A stretch of 64,000 nt of DNA from an uncultured Eubacterium sp. (GCA_910583925.1 CAJTZJ010000004.1:67001-131000); one strand, 5' to 3'; shown: positions 16,359 through 25,554, counted from the stretch's first letter. Notes: generated by a model not told the origin, from the letters alone. Program-made: numbers and translations.

Positions 16359-17645
16359 TTATTTACTTGGAACAATTTTATCCACACCGCCCATATACAT
16401 ACGAAGCGGTTCCGGGATAAGAACCGAGCCATCCTCCTGAAGATTATTTTCAAGGAATGCGATAAGCATTCTCGGAGGTGCAACAACTGTATTGTTAAGT
16501 GTATGTGCAAGATAATTTCCGTTTTCTCCCTTAACTCTGATTTTAAGTCTTCTTGCCTGTGCATCTGAAAGATTTGAGCATGAGCCAACCTCAAAATATT
16601 TTTTCTGACGGGGTGACCATGCCTCAACATCAATGGATTTAACCTTTAAATCAGCCAAATCGCCTGAGCAACATTCAAGAGTACGAACAGGAACATCAAG
16701 AGAACGGAACAAATCAACTGTATTCTGCCATAGCTTGTCAAACCAAACTTTTGATTCCTCAGGCTTGCAGACAACAATCATTTCCTGCTTTTCAAACTGA
16801 TGAATTCTGTAAACACCTCTTTCCTCAATTCCGTGAGCACCCTTTTCCTTTCTGAAGCAGGGAGAATAAGAGGTTAAGGTTTTCGGAAGCTCTGCTTCCG
16901 GAGTAATTGTATCAATAAACTTGCCTATCATTGAATGCTCTGATGTTCCGATAAGATAAAGATCCTCGCCCTCTATTTTATACATCATTGCATCCATTTC
17001 AGCGAAGCTCATAACACCGTCAACAACTGCAGAACGAATCATATAAGGCGGAATGCAGTAGGTAAAACCTCTGTTTATCATAAAATCACGGGCATAGGCA
17101 AGCACTGCCGAATGAAGCCTTGCAATATCGCCCATAAGATAATAAAAGCCATTTCCCGCAACTCTGCCGGCTGCATCAAGATCTATTCCGTTGAATTTAT
17201 CCATAATATCGGTGTGATAAGGAATTTCATACTCCGGAACAACAGGATCGCCGTACTTTTGAATTTCAACATTTTCGCTGTCATCCTTACCAATCGGAAC
17301 ACTGTCATCAATAATATTCGGAATGGTCATCATAATTGCAGTAACACGCTCATTAAGCTCTGCTTCCTTTTTGGAAAGCTCTTCAAGCTCATCTGCCTGC
17401 TCCTTAACCTTCCGGCGAAGCGCCATTCCCTCTTCCTTTTTTCCCTGTGCCATCAAAGTGCCGATTTCTTTGGAAATCTTATTTCTGTTTGAACGAAGCT
17501 CATCTACTTTTTTCTGTGCGTTTCTTCTTTCTTCATCAAGAGTGATAACCTCATCTACAAGAGGAAGCTTGTCTTCCTGAAACTTCTTTTTTATATTTTC
17601 CTTTACTATTTCGGGGTTTTCCCTTACAAATCTGATATCTAACAT
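16359..17645 (-). CDS. serS: seryl-tRNA synthetase
   Basis: A 428-residue class II aminoacyl-tRNA synthetase. An N-terminal coiled-coil tRNA-binding arm (about residues 27-105, rich in K/E/L) precedes the catalytic core: motif 2 around C-F-R-K-E-K-G-A-H-G, then H-Q-F-E-K-Q-E, and motif 3 around N-T-V-V-A-P-P-R-M-L-I-A-F-L-E-N. It charges tRNA-Ser with serine. It starts 2 bases after parB, has no T-box leader of its own, and is therefore the last gene of the par transcript, ending at the 16287-16318 terminator. Confidence 0.97.
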   Translation of the reverse strand: MLDIRFVRENPEIVKENIKKKFQEDKLPLVDEVITLDEERRNAQKKVDELRSNRNKISKEIGTLMAQGKKEEGMALRRKVKEQADELEELSKKEAELNERVTAIMMTIPNIIDDSVPIGKDDSENVEIQKYGDPVVPEYEIPYHTDIMDKFNGIDLDAAGRVAGNGFYYLMGDIARLHSAVLAYARDFMINRGFTYCIPPYMIRSAVVDGVMSFAEMDAMMYKIEGEDLYLIGTSEHSMIGKFIDTITPEAELPKTLTSYSPCFRKEKGAHGIEERGVYRIHQFEKQEMIVVCKPEESKVWFDKLWQNTVDLFRSLDVPVRTLECCSGDLADLKVKSIDVEAWSPRQKKYFEVGSCSNLSDAQARRLKIRVKGENGNYLAHTLNNTVVAPPRMLIAFLENNLQEDGSVLIPEPLRMYMGGVDKIVPSK

Positions 17646-17647
17646 CC

Positions 17648-18496
17648 TTATTCTCCTAGCTTATTTGCAATATTTTTTAAATCTTCCTGTGAATAGAATT
17701 CAATTTCAAGTGTTCCCTTGCCTTTGCCGTTATACACTTTAACCTTTCTGCCAAGCACCTCGGAAAGCGTTAATTCCACTTCATCATAAAAGCTGTCGCG
17801 TCTTTTATATCTTTTCTGTGAAACAGAATTGCCTTTATCCCGGGTTTTTGCAAGCCGTTCAACATCTCGAACCGTAAGCTTATTTTTAATAACATTTTCC
17901 GCTGCCTCAATAATAAGCGCATCATTATCAAGCGAAATAAGTGCTCTTGCATGCCCGGCTGAAATTTTACCGTCCCTTGTAAGCTCACGAACCTTTTCCG
18001 GAAGTCTTAAAAGCCTCAGGCTATTTGCTATCGCAGGTCTTGATTTTCCTACGCTTGAGGCAACCTCCTCCTGCGTAAATCCGCATTTATCTATAAGCGC
18101 CTGCAAACCCTCAGCTTCTTCAATCGGATTTAAATCCTCTCTCTGCAAGTTTTCAATAATAGCGATTTCCATTGTTTCCGTATCTGTTAATTCCTTAACT
18201 ACAACGGGAACCTCTCTGAGTCCTGCTCTGCGGCTTGCCCTCCAGCGTCTTTCGCCTGCTACAAGCTGATAGCCGCCGTTCGGAAGCGGACGAACAAGGA
18301 GAGGCTGAAGCACACCATGCTGCTTTATACTTTCAGCCAGCTCATCAAGCGCTGCTTCATCAAAGGTTTTTCGCGGCTGATCCTTATTGGGTGTTATTTC
18401 ACTTATCGGCAAGGTATTTGTTGCAACCATATCTTCGGTTGTATTTTCAAGCATTAACGCTCCAAGACCTTTACCAAGTGCTGATTTTTTTGCCAT
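17648..18496 (-). CDS. parB: chromosome-partitioning protein ParB (Spo0J)
   Basis: A 282-residue ParB. The CTPase motif region contains G-E-R-R-W-R-A-S (residues 80-87). A central helix-turn-helix lies around F-T-Q-E-E-V-A-S-S-V-G-K-S-R-P-A-I-A-N, and a C-terminal dimerisation region follows. It binds parS sites, spreads as a CTP-dependent clamp and recruits SMC near the origin. It is encoded directly after parA (12-base gap) with GAGGTG before ATG 18496. Two parS sites lie just upstream of parA in this window. Confidence 0.95.
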   Translation of the reverse strand: MAKKSALGKGLGALMLENTTEDMVATNTLPISEITPNKDQPRKTFDEAALDELAESIKQHGVLQPLLVRPLPNGGYQLVAGERRWRASRRAGLREVPVVVKELTDTETMEIAIIENLQREDLNPIEEAEGLQALIDKCGFTQEEVASSVGKSRPAIANSLRLLRLPEKVRELTRDGKISAGHARALISLDNDALIIEAAENVIKNKLTVRDVERLAKTRDKGNSVSQKRYKRRDSFYDEVELTLSEVLGRKVKVYNGKGKGTLEIEFYSQEDLKNIANKLGE

Positions 18497-18508
18497 ACTG
18501 CACCTCTT

Positions 18509-19279
18509 TTACCATTTTTTCTGTTTCTTAAGAAACTCATCTGCGAATTTTTTGTATTCAAAGCTTGCCTTTGAATATTTTTCATAATAAATAACAGGCA
18601 TTCCGTAGCTTGGTGCCTCAGCAAGCTTAACGCTTCGCGGAATCATTGTTTTATAAGCCTTATTCGGAAAATACTTGTTTACCTCATCGATTACCTGTTG
18701 TGTAAGCTTCAAACGACTGTCATACATTGTATAAACTACGCCCTCCAGCTCCAGATGCTCGTTATAATACTGTTTAACCGTTCTTACTGTACTCAGAAGC
18801 TGACTCAAACCCTCCAGTGCATAATATTCGCATTGAAGCGGAACGATTAATGTATCTGAAGCGGTTAACGCATTCAGACTTAACAAACCCAGGCTTGGCG
18901 GACAATCAATTATAATATAATCAAATTCTGCAACAATCGGTGCAAGCCCTTTTTTTAAGGCAGTGTACCTTTCGTCTGTTTCCGCAAGCTCAAGCTCTGC
19001 TCCTGCAAGGTTCATTGTTGCAGGCAGAATAAAAAGATTTTTAAACTCTGTCTGCATCATAATATCCTTTGCAGGCACTTTATTTATTAGCATATCATAT
19101 GTAGAATTCGCAATAACTGCCTTATCTATTCCGACTCCGCTTGTTGAGTTGCCCTGCGGGTCAATATCAACAAGAAGTGTTTTTTTTCCTTTATGCCCAA
19201 GAGCGGCAGCGAAGTTTACACAGGTTGTTGTTTTGCCTACTCCGCCCTTTTGATTAAATATGGATACGGTTTTTCCCAT
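18509..19279 (-). CDS. parA: chromosome-partitioning ATPase ParA (Soj)
   Basis: A 256-residue deviant Walker ATPase. K-G-G-V-G-K-T-T-T lies at residues 11-19, D-I-D-P-Q-G-N (Walker A') near 41, and I-I-D-C-P-P-S-L-G (Walker B) near 120. It positions ParB-parS complexes and in Firmicutes also modulates DnaA. ATG 19279 was chosen over longer in-frame starts because GGAGG lies 7 bases upstream and M-G-K-T-V-S-I is the family N-terminus. The two parS sites in its upstream region suggest ParB feedback on its expression. Confidence 0.95.
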   Translation of the reverse strand: MGKTVSIFNQKGGVGKTTTCVNFAAALGHKGKKTLLVDIDPQGNSTSGVGIDKAVIANSTYDMLINKVPAKDIMMQTEFKNLFILPATMNLAGAELELAETDERYTALKKGLAPIVAEFDYIIIDCPPSLGLLSLNALTASDTLIVPLQCEYYALEGLSQLLSTVRTVKQYYNEHLELEGVVYTMYDSRLKLTQQVIDEVNKYFPNKAYKTMIPRSVKLAEAPSYGMPVIYYEKYSKASFEYKKFADEFLKKQKKW

Positions 19280-19342
19280 AGCTGCACCTCCATTGAAATA
19301 CATTATATAATATAATTGTATTTTAATCAATAAAAATACGAA

Positions 19343-19358
19343 TGTTTCACATGAAACA
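19343..19358. other. parS site, one mismatch
   Basis: TGTTTCACATGAAACA differs from the 16-base parS consensus by one central base. It lies 64 bases upstream of the parA start, in the parA leader or promoter region. Confidence 0.85.
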
Positions 19359-19422
19359 TATAAAGTTTTTTTATTAAATTGTGTTGACAGAATGACAATC
19401 AACTATATATAGATATCTGTAT

Positions 19423-19438
19423 TGTTTCACGTGAAACA
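19423..19438. other. parS site, perfect consensus
   Basis: TGTTTCACGTGAAACA is an exact 16-base parS. The spacing to the other site (80 bases, centre to centre) puts both in the 342-base gap between noc and parA. The rest of that gap (19441-19621) holds two stem-loops: 19550-19579 (GAATAGCCT/AGGCTATTC) and 19604-19625 (TTAAAACGG/CCGTTTTAA), the latter touching the noc stop codon. Confidence 0.95.
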
Positions 19439-19549
19439 AAGAGCACGCTATCCGAAAACAAGGAGGCTAAACCTGTGCTTGCTTTGAAGTCATAAACAAT
19501 CATAAAGCAAACAAAGCACATCCCATTGCTGCATTAATTTATAAATGCA

Positions 19550-19579
19550 GAATAGCCTACCGAAACGGCAGGCTATTCC
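19550..19579 (-). terminator. stem-loop downstream of noc
   Basis: A 9-bp stem, GAATAGCCT/AGGCTATTC, with a GC-containing loop. It lacks a strong T-run on the minus strand, so partial termination or an mRNA end structure is more likely than a strict terminator. Confidence 0.4.
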
Positions 19580-19621
19580 ACGTGATGAAAAGAGGAGAAT
19601 ATGTTAAAACGGTTTCCCGTT

Positions 19622-20452
19622 TTAAGCAGTTTGAGGTGCTTCCTTTTCCGAAAGCACGGTCTGCTCACTATTCTGAGCATTCTTTGGTATCCTGATATTA
19701 AATTCTATATAATCGTCAGTTTCAGTTTTATTGCTTTCTGCAGGTATTCCTGCTTCAATCATTGTGTGAATTGCTTTATTCACTGTGTTTACAAAGATTC
19801 TGACATCTTTAAATATTTTAACAACATTTTTTGGCTTTTTCGGTTTATTTCCCGTTAAAGCAGCTATATATGCTTCCGTCTGTTCAACATTAAGCTTTTT
19901 CTCTTTAACGGTGTTAAGCACCTGCCACATCTGCTCCTCACTTTCACATTTCAGCAAGGCTCTGGCATGACGCTCCGTTAAATTCTCTTTTTCAATAAAA
20001 TATCTGATGTCAATCGGCAGCTTCAGAATTCGCAGTTTGTTTGAAAGCGCACTTTGACTCTTTCCGAGTTTCTTTGAAATCTGTTCTTGTGTTAAATTAA
20101 AATGGCTCTGCATATGTGCAATCGCCTGTGCTTCTTCAAAAAAACTCAAGTCCGCTCTTTGAATATTTTCAAGCACGGAATAAATTGCACTTTCCTCATA
20201 ATCACAATCAACAACAAGACAAGGCACCGTCTGCATATTCGCAAGTATAGATGCACGAAGTCTACGCTCCCCTGCAATAATTTCAAAATAATCGCTGTTA
20301 TTTATTCTTCTTGCAAGCAAGGGCTGAAGTACTCCGTTTTCCTTTATGGACTCAGCAAGACTCAGCAATTCTTCAGATTTAAACTGTTTTCTTGGCTGAT
20401 AGGGGTTGGGCAGCAGCTTTTCGGTTGGTATTCTTAATACTTCTTCAGACAT
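19622..20452 (-). CDS. noc: nucleoid occlusion protein Noc (ParB-like)
   Basis: A 276-residue ParB paralogue: N-terminal L-L-P-N-P-Y-Q-P-R-K, then A-G-E-R-R-L-R-A (CTP-binding region), a helix-turn-helix around L-T-Q-E-Q-I-S-K-K-L-G-K-S-Q-S-A-L-S-N, and a C-terminal domain different from ParB. In Firmicutes the gene between rsmG and parA is Noc, which binds its own sites and prevents division over the nucleoid. ATG 20452 was chosen over an upstream TTG frame because GAGGA precedes it and M-S-E-E-V-L-R-I-P fits the family. The call rests mainly on gene order plus family. Confidence 0.88.
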   Translation of the reverse strand: MSEEVLRIPTEKLLPNPYQPRKQFKSEELLSLAESIKENGVLQPLLARRINNSDYFEIIAGERRLRASILANMQTVPCLVVDCDYEESAIYSVLENIQRADLSFFEEAQAIAHMQSHFNLTQEQISKKLGKSQSALSNKLRILKLPIDIRYFIEKENLTERHARALLKCESEEQMWQVLNTVKEKKLNVEQTEAYIAALTGNKPKKPKNVVKIFKDVRIFVNTVNKAIHTMIEAGIPAESNKTETDDYIEFNIRIPKNAQNSEQTVLSEKEAPQTA

Positions 20453-20499
20453 CTTGTCCTCAACTCCTTGGCTACTATAATAGCACAAAGTTTAACACA

Positions 20500-20534
20500 A
20501 AAAAAGGATTTCTCATCTAAAGAAATCCCTTTTA
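20500..20534 (-). terminator. Rho-independent terminator of the mnmG-rsmG unit
   Basis: GGATTTCT (20506-20513) pairs with AGAAATCC (20521-20528). On the minus strand it is followed by seven T residues. The T-run lies just upstream of the likely noc promoter (TATTAT about 20475). Confidence 0.8.
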
Positions 20535-20554
20535 TTCGACACCTGTTTACAAAA

Positions 20555-21259
20555 TCAGAGCGGTCTGCTTGTTATTTTCTTAGACTTTCGGGGGTATTCT
20601 GACGAAGTTTGCGAAATCTTCCTTATTGAAATAAGATTTCGGCTGTCCCCATTAGGTAGTTTAAGTGAAACAACTTGTTCGATTTCTCCTCCAAGCTCCT
20701 TTATTGCATTTGCTCCAAGCCTTGTTTCATCATCTGCACCCTTCATGGAAATATATCTTCCGCCCATTTTTACAAACGGCAGGCAATACTCGGCAAGAAC
20801 ATTAAGCGGAGCAACAGCACGGGTAAATGCATAATCATATTGCTCGCGATATTCCGGCTTATTGCCAAAATCCTCTGCTCTGCCATGAACGGGAGTTCCG
20901 TCAAGTCCAAGCTCATCAAGAACAACCGTTATAAATTTAAGCCTTTTCTCAAGCGCATCAAAAAAGGTAACATCCAAATCAGGTCTTACGATAAGCAGCG
21001 GCAGACTCGGAAAACCTGCACCACAGCCTACATCAATGATTTTTGCATTTTCTTCAATATCAAAACAGGAAAGAGGTGTAATGCTGTCAATAAAATGCTT
21101 AAGAACAATATCATCCGGCTCCGTTATTGCAGTTAAGTTCATTTTGTTGTTCCACTCAATAAGCAGCTTGGCAAACAAATCAAAGCGGTTTAATGCTTGA
21201 TCATCCAAACAAATCCCAATTCTGTCTGCTTCACTTTTCAAAAAAACTTTGTTTATCAT
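20555..21259 (-). CDS. rsmG: 16S rRNA (guanine527-N7)-methyltransferase
   Basis: A 234-residue SAM methyltransferase (GidB) that makes m7G527 in 16S rRNA. N-terminal N-K-M-N-L-T-A-I-T and the SAM motif I-I-D-V-G-C-G-A-G-F-P-S-L-P near residue 70 are characteristic, followed by R-A-E-D-F and the A-F-T-R-A-V-A-P-L region. Its ATG overlaps the mnmG stop codon (ATGA, 21256-21259). Loss of this enzyme gives low-level streptomycin resistance in other bacteria. Confidence 0.95.
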   Translation of the reverse strand: MINKVFLKSEADRIGICLDDQALNRFDLFAKLLIEWNNKMNLTAITEPDDIVLKHFIDSITPLSCFDIEENAKIIDVGCGAGFPSLPLLIVRPDLDVTFFDALEKRLKFITVVLDELGLDGTPVHGRAEDFGNKPEYREQYDYAFTRAVAPLNVLAEYCLPFVKMGGRYISMKGADDETRLGANAIKELGGEIEQVVSLKLPNGDSRNLISIRKISQTSSEYPRKSKKITSRPL

Positions 21260-23121
21260 AAACTCTCCAAAATAATATTCAGTGCTGTTATATCAGCCGG
21301 ATTAACGCCGCTGATTCGGCTTGCCTGTCCCAAATTCTGAGGTCTGATTTTTGAAAGCTTCTCAACAGCCTCAAGCCTCAAACCCTTAAGTGATGTATAA
21401 TCAAGATTCTCAGGGATTTTTTTGCATTCAATACGGCGCATTTCCTTAATCTGCTGTTCCTGCCTTACAATATAGCCCTCATATTTAACAGCAATTTCAA
21501 CCTGTTCAAACACCTCATACGGATAATCGGGTCTTGTTTCATCAACAAGCTCTAAATCCTTATAGGTTACCTGCGGTCTTTTAAGAAGCTCTACCATCTT
21601 ACAGCCCTTTGCAAGCGGAGCAGTTCCGCAGTTTTCAAGAATTCTCTGCAGTTCATCCGTTGCGTGAATTGAGGTTTCCTTAATTCTTTTCGTTTCCTCC
21701 GCAACCATTTGCTGCTTTTCAAGAAACTTTTTATATCTTTCCTCGCTTATCAAACCAATCTCATAGCCAACCGGGGTTAAACGCACATCGGCATTGTCCT
21801 GTCTTAGCACAAGGCGGTATTCGCTTCGGCTGGTCATCATTCTGTATGGATCCGAACAGCCCTTTGTTACAAGATCATCAATAAGCGTACCGATATAAGA
21901 ACCGCCACGGTCCAAAACAAGCGGCTCTCTGCCTTGAATTTTAAGTGCTGCATTAATTCCGGCAACAAGCCCCTGTGCAGCAGCCTCCTCATAACCGCTT
22001 GAGCCGTTAAACTGCCCCGCTCCGTACAAGCCCTCTATAGCATTGAATTCAAGAGTAGCCTTAAGTGCCGTAGGATCAACACAATCATATTCAATCGCAT
22101 AAGCGGTACGCATAACCTGTGCTTTTTCCAAACCGGGTATTGTGTGTATAAAATCAAGCTGAACATCCTCCGGTAAAGAGGAAGACAATCCCTGCAGATA
22201 CATTTCCTCGGTTTCAAGCCCGCATGGCTCAATGAAAAGCTGATGTCTTTCCTTATCGGCAAAGCGAACAATTTTATCCTCAAAGCTTGGGCAATAACGA
22301 GGTCCCTTGCCCTCAATCTTTCCACTATACATCGGAGAACGATGAAGATTTTCCAGAATAACCTCTTTTGTTTTCTCATTCGTATAAGTAATATGGCATG
22401 CAACCTTGTTTTCGGGTGCATTTTCCGTTTCAAAGCTGAACGGAACAGTATGCTCGTCGCCAAACTGAATTTCCATTTTGGAAAAATCAACACTCTGCCT
22501 GTTTACACGGCCGGGCGTACCCGTTTTAAAGCGTCTTAAAGGAATATTGAATTTTTTAAGGCTTTCCGAAAGCTCCGTGGCAGGAAACATTCCATCCGGA
22601 CCGCTTTCATAAGAAACCTCGCCGATATAAACTCTGCCGCCAAGGAAGGTTCCTGTTGCAAGTATAACCGCCTTGGTCTCAAATATTGCATCAAGCTTTG
22701 TCTTAGCGTGCCAGATACCGTTTTTATCCTTGGTCAGATCAACGATTTCCGCTTGGCGGACATCCAGATTTTTTTCAAGCTCCAGAACATGCTTCATTCC
22801 TTTTGAATATTCCCGCCTGTCTATCTGAGCACGAAGAGAGTGAACGGCAGGACCCTTTCCAAGGTTTAGCATTCTGCTTTGAAGGCAATATTTATCCGCC
22901 GCCTTACCCATTTCGCCGCCGAGCGCATCAATTTCACGAACAAGATGCCCTTTTGATGTACCTCCGATAGACGGATTACACGGCATATTTCCGATCCAAT
23001 CCAGATTGATTGTAAAAACAGCCGTTTTACAACCAAGACGCGCCGAAGCAAGCCCTGCTTCAATTCCTGCATGACCTGCTCCTATAACAATAACATCATA
23101 TTTTCCTGCAAAATACTCCAT
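21256..23121 (-). CDS. mnmG: tRNA uridine-5-carboxymethylaminomethyl modification enzyme MnmG
   Basis: A 621-residue FAD-dependent GidA. The N-terminal dinucleotide-binding motif is V-I-G-A-G-H-A-G-I-E-A. C-N-P-S-I-G-G-T-S-K-G-H is near residue 48, and the C-terminal helical domain ends with I-S-G-V-N-P-A-D-I. With MnmE it installs the cmnm5 group on U34 of several tRNAs. It lies between mnmE (3-base gap) and rsmG (4-base overlap), which is the ancestral order near oriC. Confidence 0.97.
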   Translation of the reverse strand: MEYFAGKYDVIVIGAGHAGIEAGLASARLGCKTAVFTINLDWIGNMPCNPSIGGTSKGHLVREIDALGGEMGKAADKYCLQSRMLNLGKGPAVHSLRAQIDRREYSKGMKHVLELEKNLDVRQAEIVDLTKDKNGIWHAKTKLDAIFETKAVILATGTFLGGRVYIGEVSYESGPDGMFPATELSESLKKFNIPLRRFKTGTPGRVNRQSVDFSKMEIQFGDEHTVPFSFETENAPENKVACHITYTNEKTKEVILENLHRSPMYSGKIEGKGPRYCPSFEDKIVRFADKERHQLFIEPCGLETEEMYLQGLSSSLPEDVQLDFIHTIPGLEKAQVMRTAYAIEYDCVDPTALKATLEFNAIEGLYGAGQFNGSSGYEEAAAQGLVAGINAALKIQGREPLVLDRGGSYIGTLIDDLVTKGCSDPYRMMTSRSEYRLVLRQDNADVRLTPVGYEIGLISEERYKKFLEKQQMVAEETKRIKETSIHATDELQRILENCGTAPLAKGCKMVELLKRPQVTYKDLELVDETRPDYPYEVFEQVEIAVKYEGYIVRQEQQIKEMRRIECKKIPENLDYTSLKGLRLEAVEKLSKIRPQNLGQASRISGVNPADITALNIILESL

Positions 23122-23124
23122 AAC

Positions 23125-24489
23125 TTATTTTCCTACACAAAATCTACTGAAAATATTGTTCACAATTTCAATATTTGCCTTTCTTCCCGTCAAAGAAAGA
23201 AGCTCATCAATCGCTGAATCAACAAGAACATTAACCGCATCCCTCGTTACTCCTGCAATAAGACAGGTATGCGCCTCAAAGCAGTAGTTCATTGCATTTG
23301 TACAGCAAATTTTCTGCCTTTGATTTGCAAGAATCGGTGCTGAGGTATCAAAATCAGCATCACCGACAATCTCTTTTATTGCCGCTTCAAGTTCCTTTGT
23401 ACTTTTATCCTTTTTAGCACTGATAAAAATATACTTGTCAAAAGCCGAGGTGATCATCTCAAGATCTGCTCTCTGCGTTAAATCAATTTTATTGATAACA
23501 GCAATTGCACGCTTTCCTCTGCAATGCTCAATGAGTTTCAGATCTTCTTTGATTAATGGTCGATTACTGTCAAAAACCGCCAGAACAAGCATTGCCTCAT
23601 CAAGCTTTGCATATGCGCGCTCAACGCCGATACTTTCAACAGCATCTCTTGTATTACGAAGTCCTGCCGTGTCACTGAGTCGAAGAACAAGACTTCCAAG
23701 CCTTACACTTTCCTCTACAATATCCCTTGTTGTACCCTCAATATTGGTTACAATACTTTTGTCTTTCCCTGCAAGCAGGTTCATCAGCGTAGATTTTCCG
23801 ACATTCGGTCTGCCAACAATCGCTGTATCAATACCCTGCACCATTGCCTGTCCGCTGTCATAATTAACAAGAAGTGATTTCAGTTCTTTTGCCGCATGAA
23901 TAATGGTTTCGCCAAGCGCCTCATCATCCATATCGGGAATTTCCTCATCCGGATAATCAACCCACGCAGCAAGATTCGCCGAGCAATCCATAAGCGAATC
24001 AAGTATTCCGTTTATTTTATTGCTCAAAGAGCCCTGAAGTGCATTGAACGAAGCCTGAACAGAGGTTTCGCCCTGTGCCGAAATCAAATCAGCAACGCTC
24101 TCCGCTTGGGTCAAATCCATCTTTCCGTTTAAAAATGCTCTTTTTGTAAATTCACCGGGTTCAGCAGGAACTGCCCCTGCATTTAAAACTGCTTCCAGGG
24201 TTTTTTCAACAATAAAAAGTCCGCCGTGAACCGAAAGCTCGCAAACATTCTCACCCGTATAGCTTTTGGGGGCACGGAAAACAAGTGCAACTGCGTTATC
24301 AAGCATTCTGCCGTCAGAAACAATATTTCCAAACTTTGCTCTGTAGCCGTCAAGATTTAAAAGAGAAGAGCCATCTGCCGCTTTGAACACTTTATCTGCT
24401 ATTTCAATTGCCTTTTCGCCGCTTATACGAATAACGCCGATACCGCCTGCAGCATTTCCCGTTGCAACGGCAGCTATAGTTTTTTCCAT
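23125..24489 (-). CDS. mnmE: tRNA modification GTPase MnmE
   Basis: About 454 residues. The N-terminal folate-binding domain is followed by a helical domain holding a G domain (G-R-P-N-V-G-K-S-T-L-M-N, then G-T-T-R-D-I and D-T-A-G-L-R) and the C-terminal F-C-V-G-K, whose cysteine is conserved. It is the partner of MnmG in cmnm5U34 synthesis. I prefer ATG 24489 (M-E-K-T-I-A-A-V-A-T) to ATG 24501, where AAAGG directly touches the start codon and cannot act as a ribosome binding site. Ribosome binding at 24489 is itself modest. Confidence 0.93.
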   Translation of the reverse strand: MEKTIAAVATGNAAGGIGVIRISGEKAIEIADKVFKAADGSSLLNLDGYRAKFGNIVSDGRMLDNAVALVFRAPKSYTGENVCELSVHGGLFIVEKTLEAVLNAGAVPAEPGEFTKRAFLNGKMDLTQAESVADLISAQGETSVQASFNALQGSLSNKINGILDSLMDCSANLAAWVDYPDEEIPDMDDEALGETIIHAAKELKSLLVNYDSGQAMVQGIDTAIVGRPNVGKSTLMNLLAGKDKSIVTNIEGTTRDIVEESVRLGSLVLRLSDTAGLRNTRDAVESIGVERAYAKLDEAMLVLAVFDSNRPLIKEDLKLIEHCRGKRAIAVINKIDLTQRADLEMITSAFDKYIFISAKKDKSTKELEAAIKEIVGDADFDTSAPILANQRQKICCTNAMNYCFEAHTCLIAGVTRDAVNVLVDSAIDELLSLTGRKANIEIVNNIFSRFCVGK

Positions 24490-24524
24490 TTCTCTGCTCA
24501 TCCTTTTCTGAAATATTAAATCCC

Positions 24525-24609
24525 AAAAAACGGCAGATTTTCTTTCAGTTTGTGAGGACGTAATAAAACACTATTACGCAGCTTTTCGCAAACCGTTTAT
24601 CTGCCGTTT
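24525..24609 (-). terminator. three-helix structured terminator between jag and mnmE
   Basis: An outer stem, AAACGGCAGAT (24599-24609 strand region) with ATCTGCCGTTT, encloses GTTTGCG/TGTGAAAC-type and CGTAAT/ATTACG inner helices. On the minus strand it ends in TTTTTT. It starts 10 bases after the jag stop. The structure is more complex than an ordinary terminator (see findings). Confidence 0.7.
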
Positions 24610-24618
24610 CATAATTTA

Positions 24619-25542
24619 TTAATCTTTATTCACTTCGATTTTTCCGAATTTCGGTAAATCCGCTCTGTCTGATTTAGGGGCAGTATTTTTAACAGGAGCG
24701 CTTGCCGCATTGCTTCTGCGATAATTATTTCTGCCGCCGTTTGTTGACTGAAGCATAACCTTTCTGTCCTGTCCGTATCCAACAGATAAAGATTCAACAC
24801 CGTCAATTTCCTGAACCGTTGTATGAATAATCCTTCTCTCATATGGATTCATAGGCTCAAAGGTATATCTTCTGCCTGTTTTTAAAACATAGTTTGCATT
24901 TTTGCAGGCAAGATTTCTGAGTGTTTCCATTCTCTTTTCACGATAGTTGCCCACATCAATTGTAACTCTTACATATTTATCGCTGCTTTTCTTAACAGAA
25001 AGGCTGGTTAAATACTGAAGTGCATCAAGCGTTTCGCCGCGGCGACCGATAATAATGCCGTAATCCTCACAGTTGATTTCCATCTGAAGTACACCATCTG
25101 CAACAACGCCCGTAACCTCAGCATCTTCAATTTTCAAACCGCCGATCATACTCTTTAAATAATTAACAGCGATGCTGATATCTACATCAGCTTCCGTAAT
25201 CTTAACATTCTCCTCTGCCTTTGGAGCTTCAGCTTTAGGAGCAGCTTTTTTCGGAGCTTCTTTTTTAACGGCCTCTTTTTTCGGCTGAGGCTTTCTTTCT
25301 GCCTTTTTATCTGCACGCTTTGGTGCATCTTTCTTCTGCTGCGGCTTTCTTTCTTTTCTGCCGTCCTCATACCAAACCTTTACCTGTGCATCTTTTCCAC
25401 CGAAAAGACCAAGTACCTTTTTCTTTGGCAAGGATATAATATCAACATTTATATCAGCTAAAGCCGGAGCGTTAAGACCGGCTTTTGCAGCAGCTGTTGC
25501 TTCTTCAACAGTTTTGCCGGTTCCGATAAATTCCTTTATCAT
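24619..25542 (-). CDS. jag: RNA-binding protein Jag (KhpB)
   Basis: A 307-residue protein with a Jag_N domain (residues 1-55, I-G-T-G-K-T-V-E-E-A), a highly basic Lys/Ala/Pro/Glu linker (about 65-130), a KH domain with I-I-G-R-R-G-E-T-L-D-A-L-Q (about 175-190) and an R3H domain (R-K-V-M-L near the E-R-R-I-I-H-T region, about 230-265). KhpB works with KhpA in RNA binding and cell-envelope control. GGAGG precedes ATG 25542. It follows yidC by 12 bases, as in most Firmicutes. Confidence 0.94.
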   Translation of the reverse strand: MIKEFIGTGKTVEEATAAAKAGLNAPALADINVDIISLPKKKVLGLFGGKDAQVKVWYEDGRKERKPQQKKDAPKRADKKAERKPQPKKEAVKKEAPKKAAPKAEAPKAEENVKITEADVDISIAVNYLKSMIGGLKIEDAEVTGVVADGVLQMEINCEDYGIIIGRRGETLDALQYLTSLSVKKSSDKYVRVTIDVGNYREKRMETLRNLACKNANYVLKTGRRYTFEPMNPYERRIIHTTVQEIDGVESLSVGYGQDRKVMLQSTNGGRNNYRRSNAASAPVKNTAPKSDRADLPKFGKIEVNKD

Positions 25543-25554
25543 ACAATCCTCCGA

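Noticed and set aside
19601..19858. Plus-strand 85-codon frame with an apparent AGAGGAG before its ATG
   Set aside because: It is antisense to the C-terminal part of noc, whose family match is clear; the peptide has no recognisable feature.
20660..20680. GTGAAACA half-site within rsmG resembling parS
   Set aside because: Only half of the palindrome is present, so it is not a credible ParB site.
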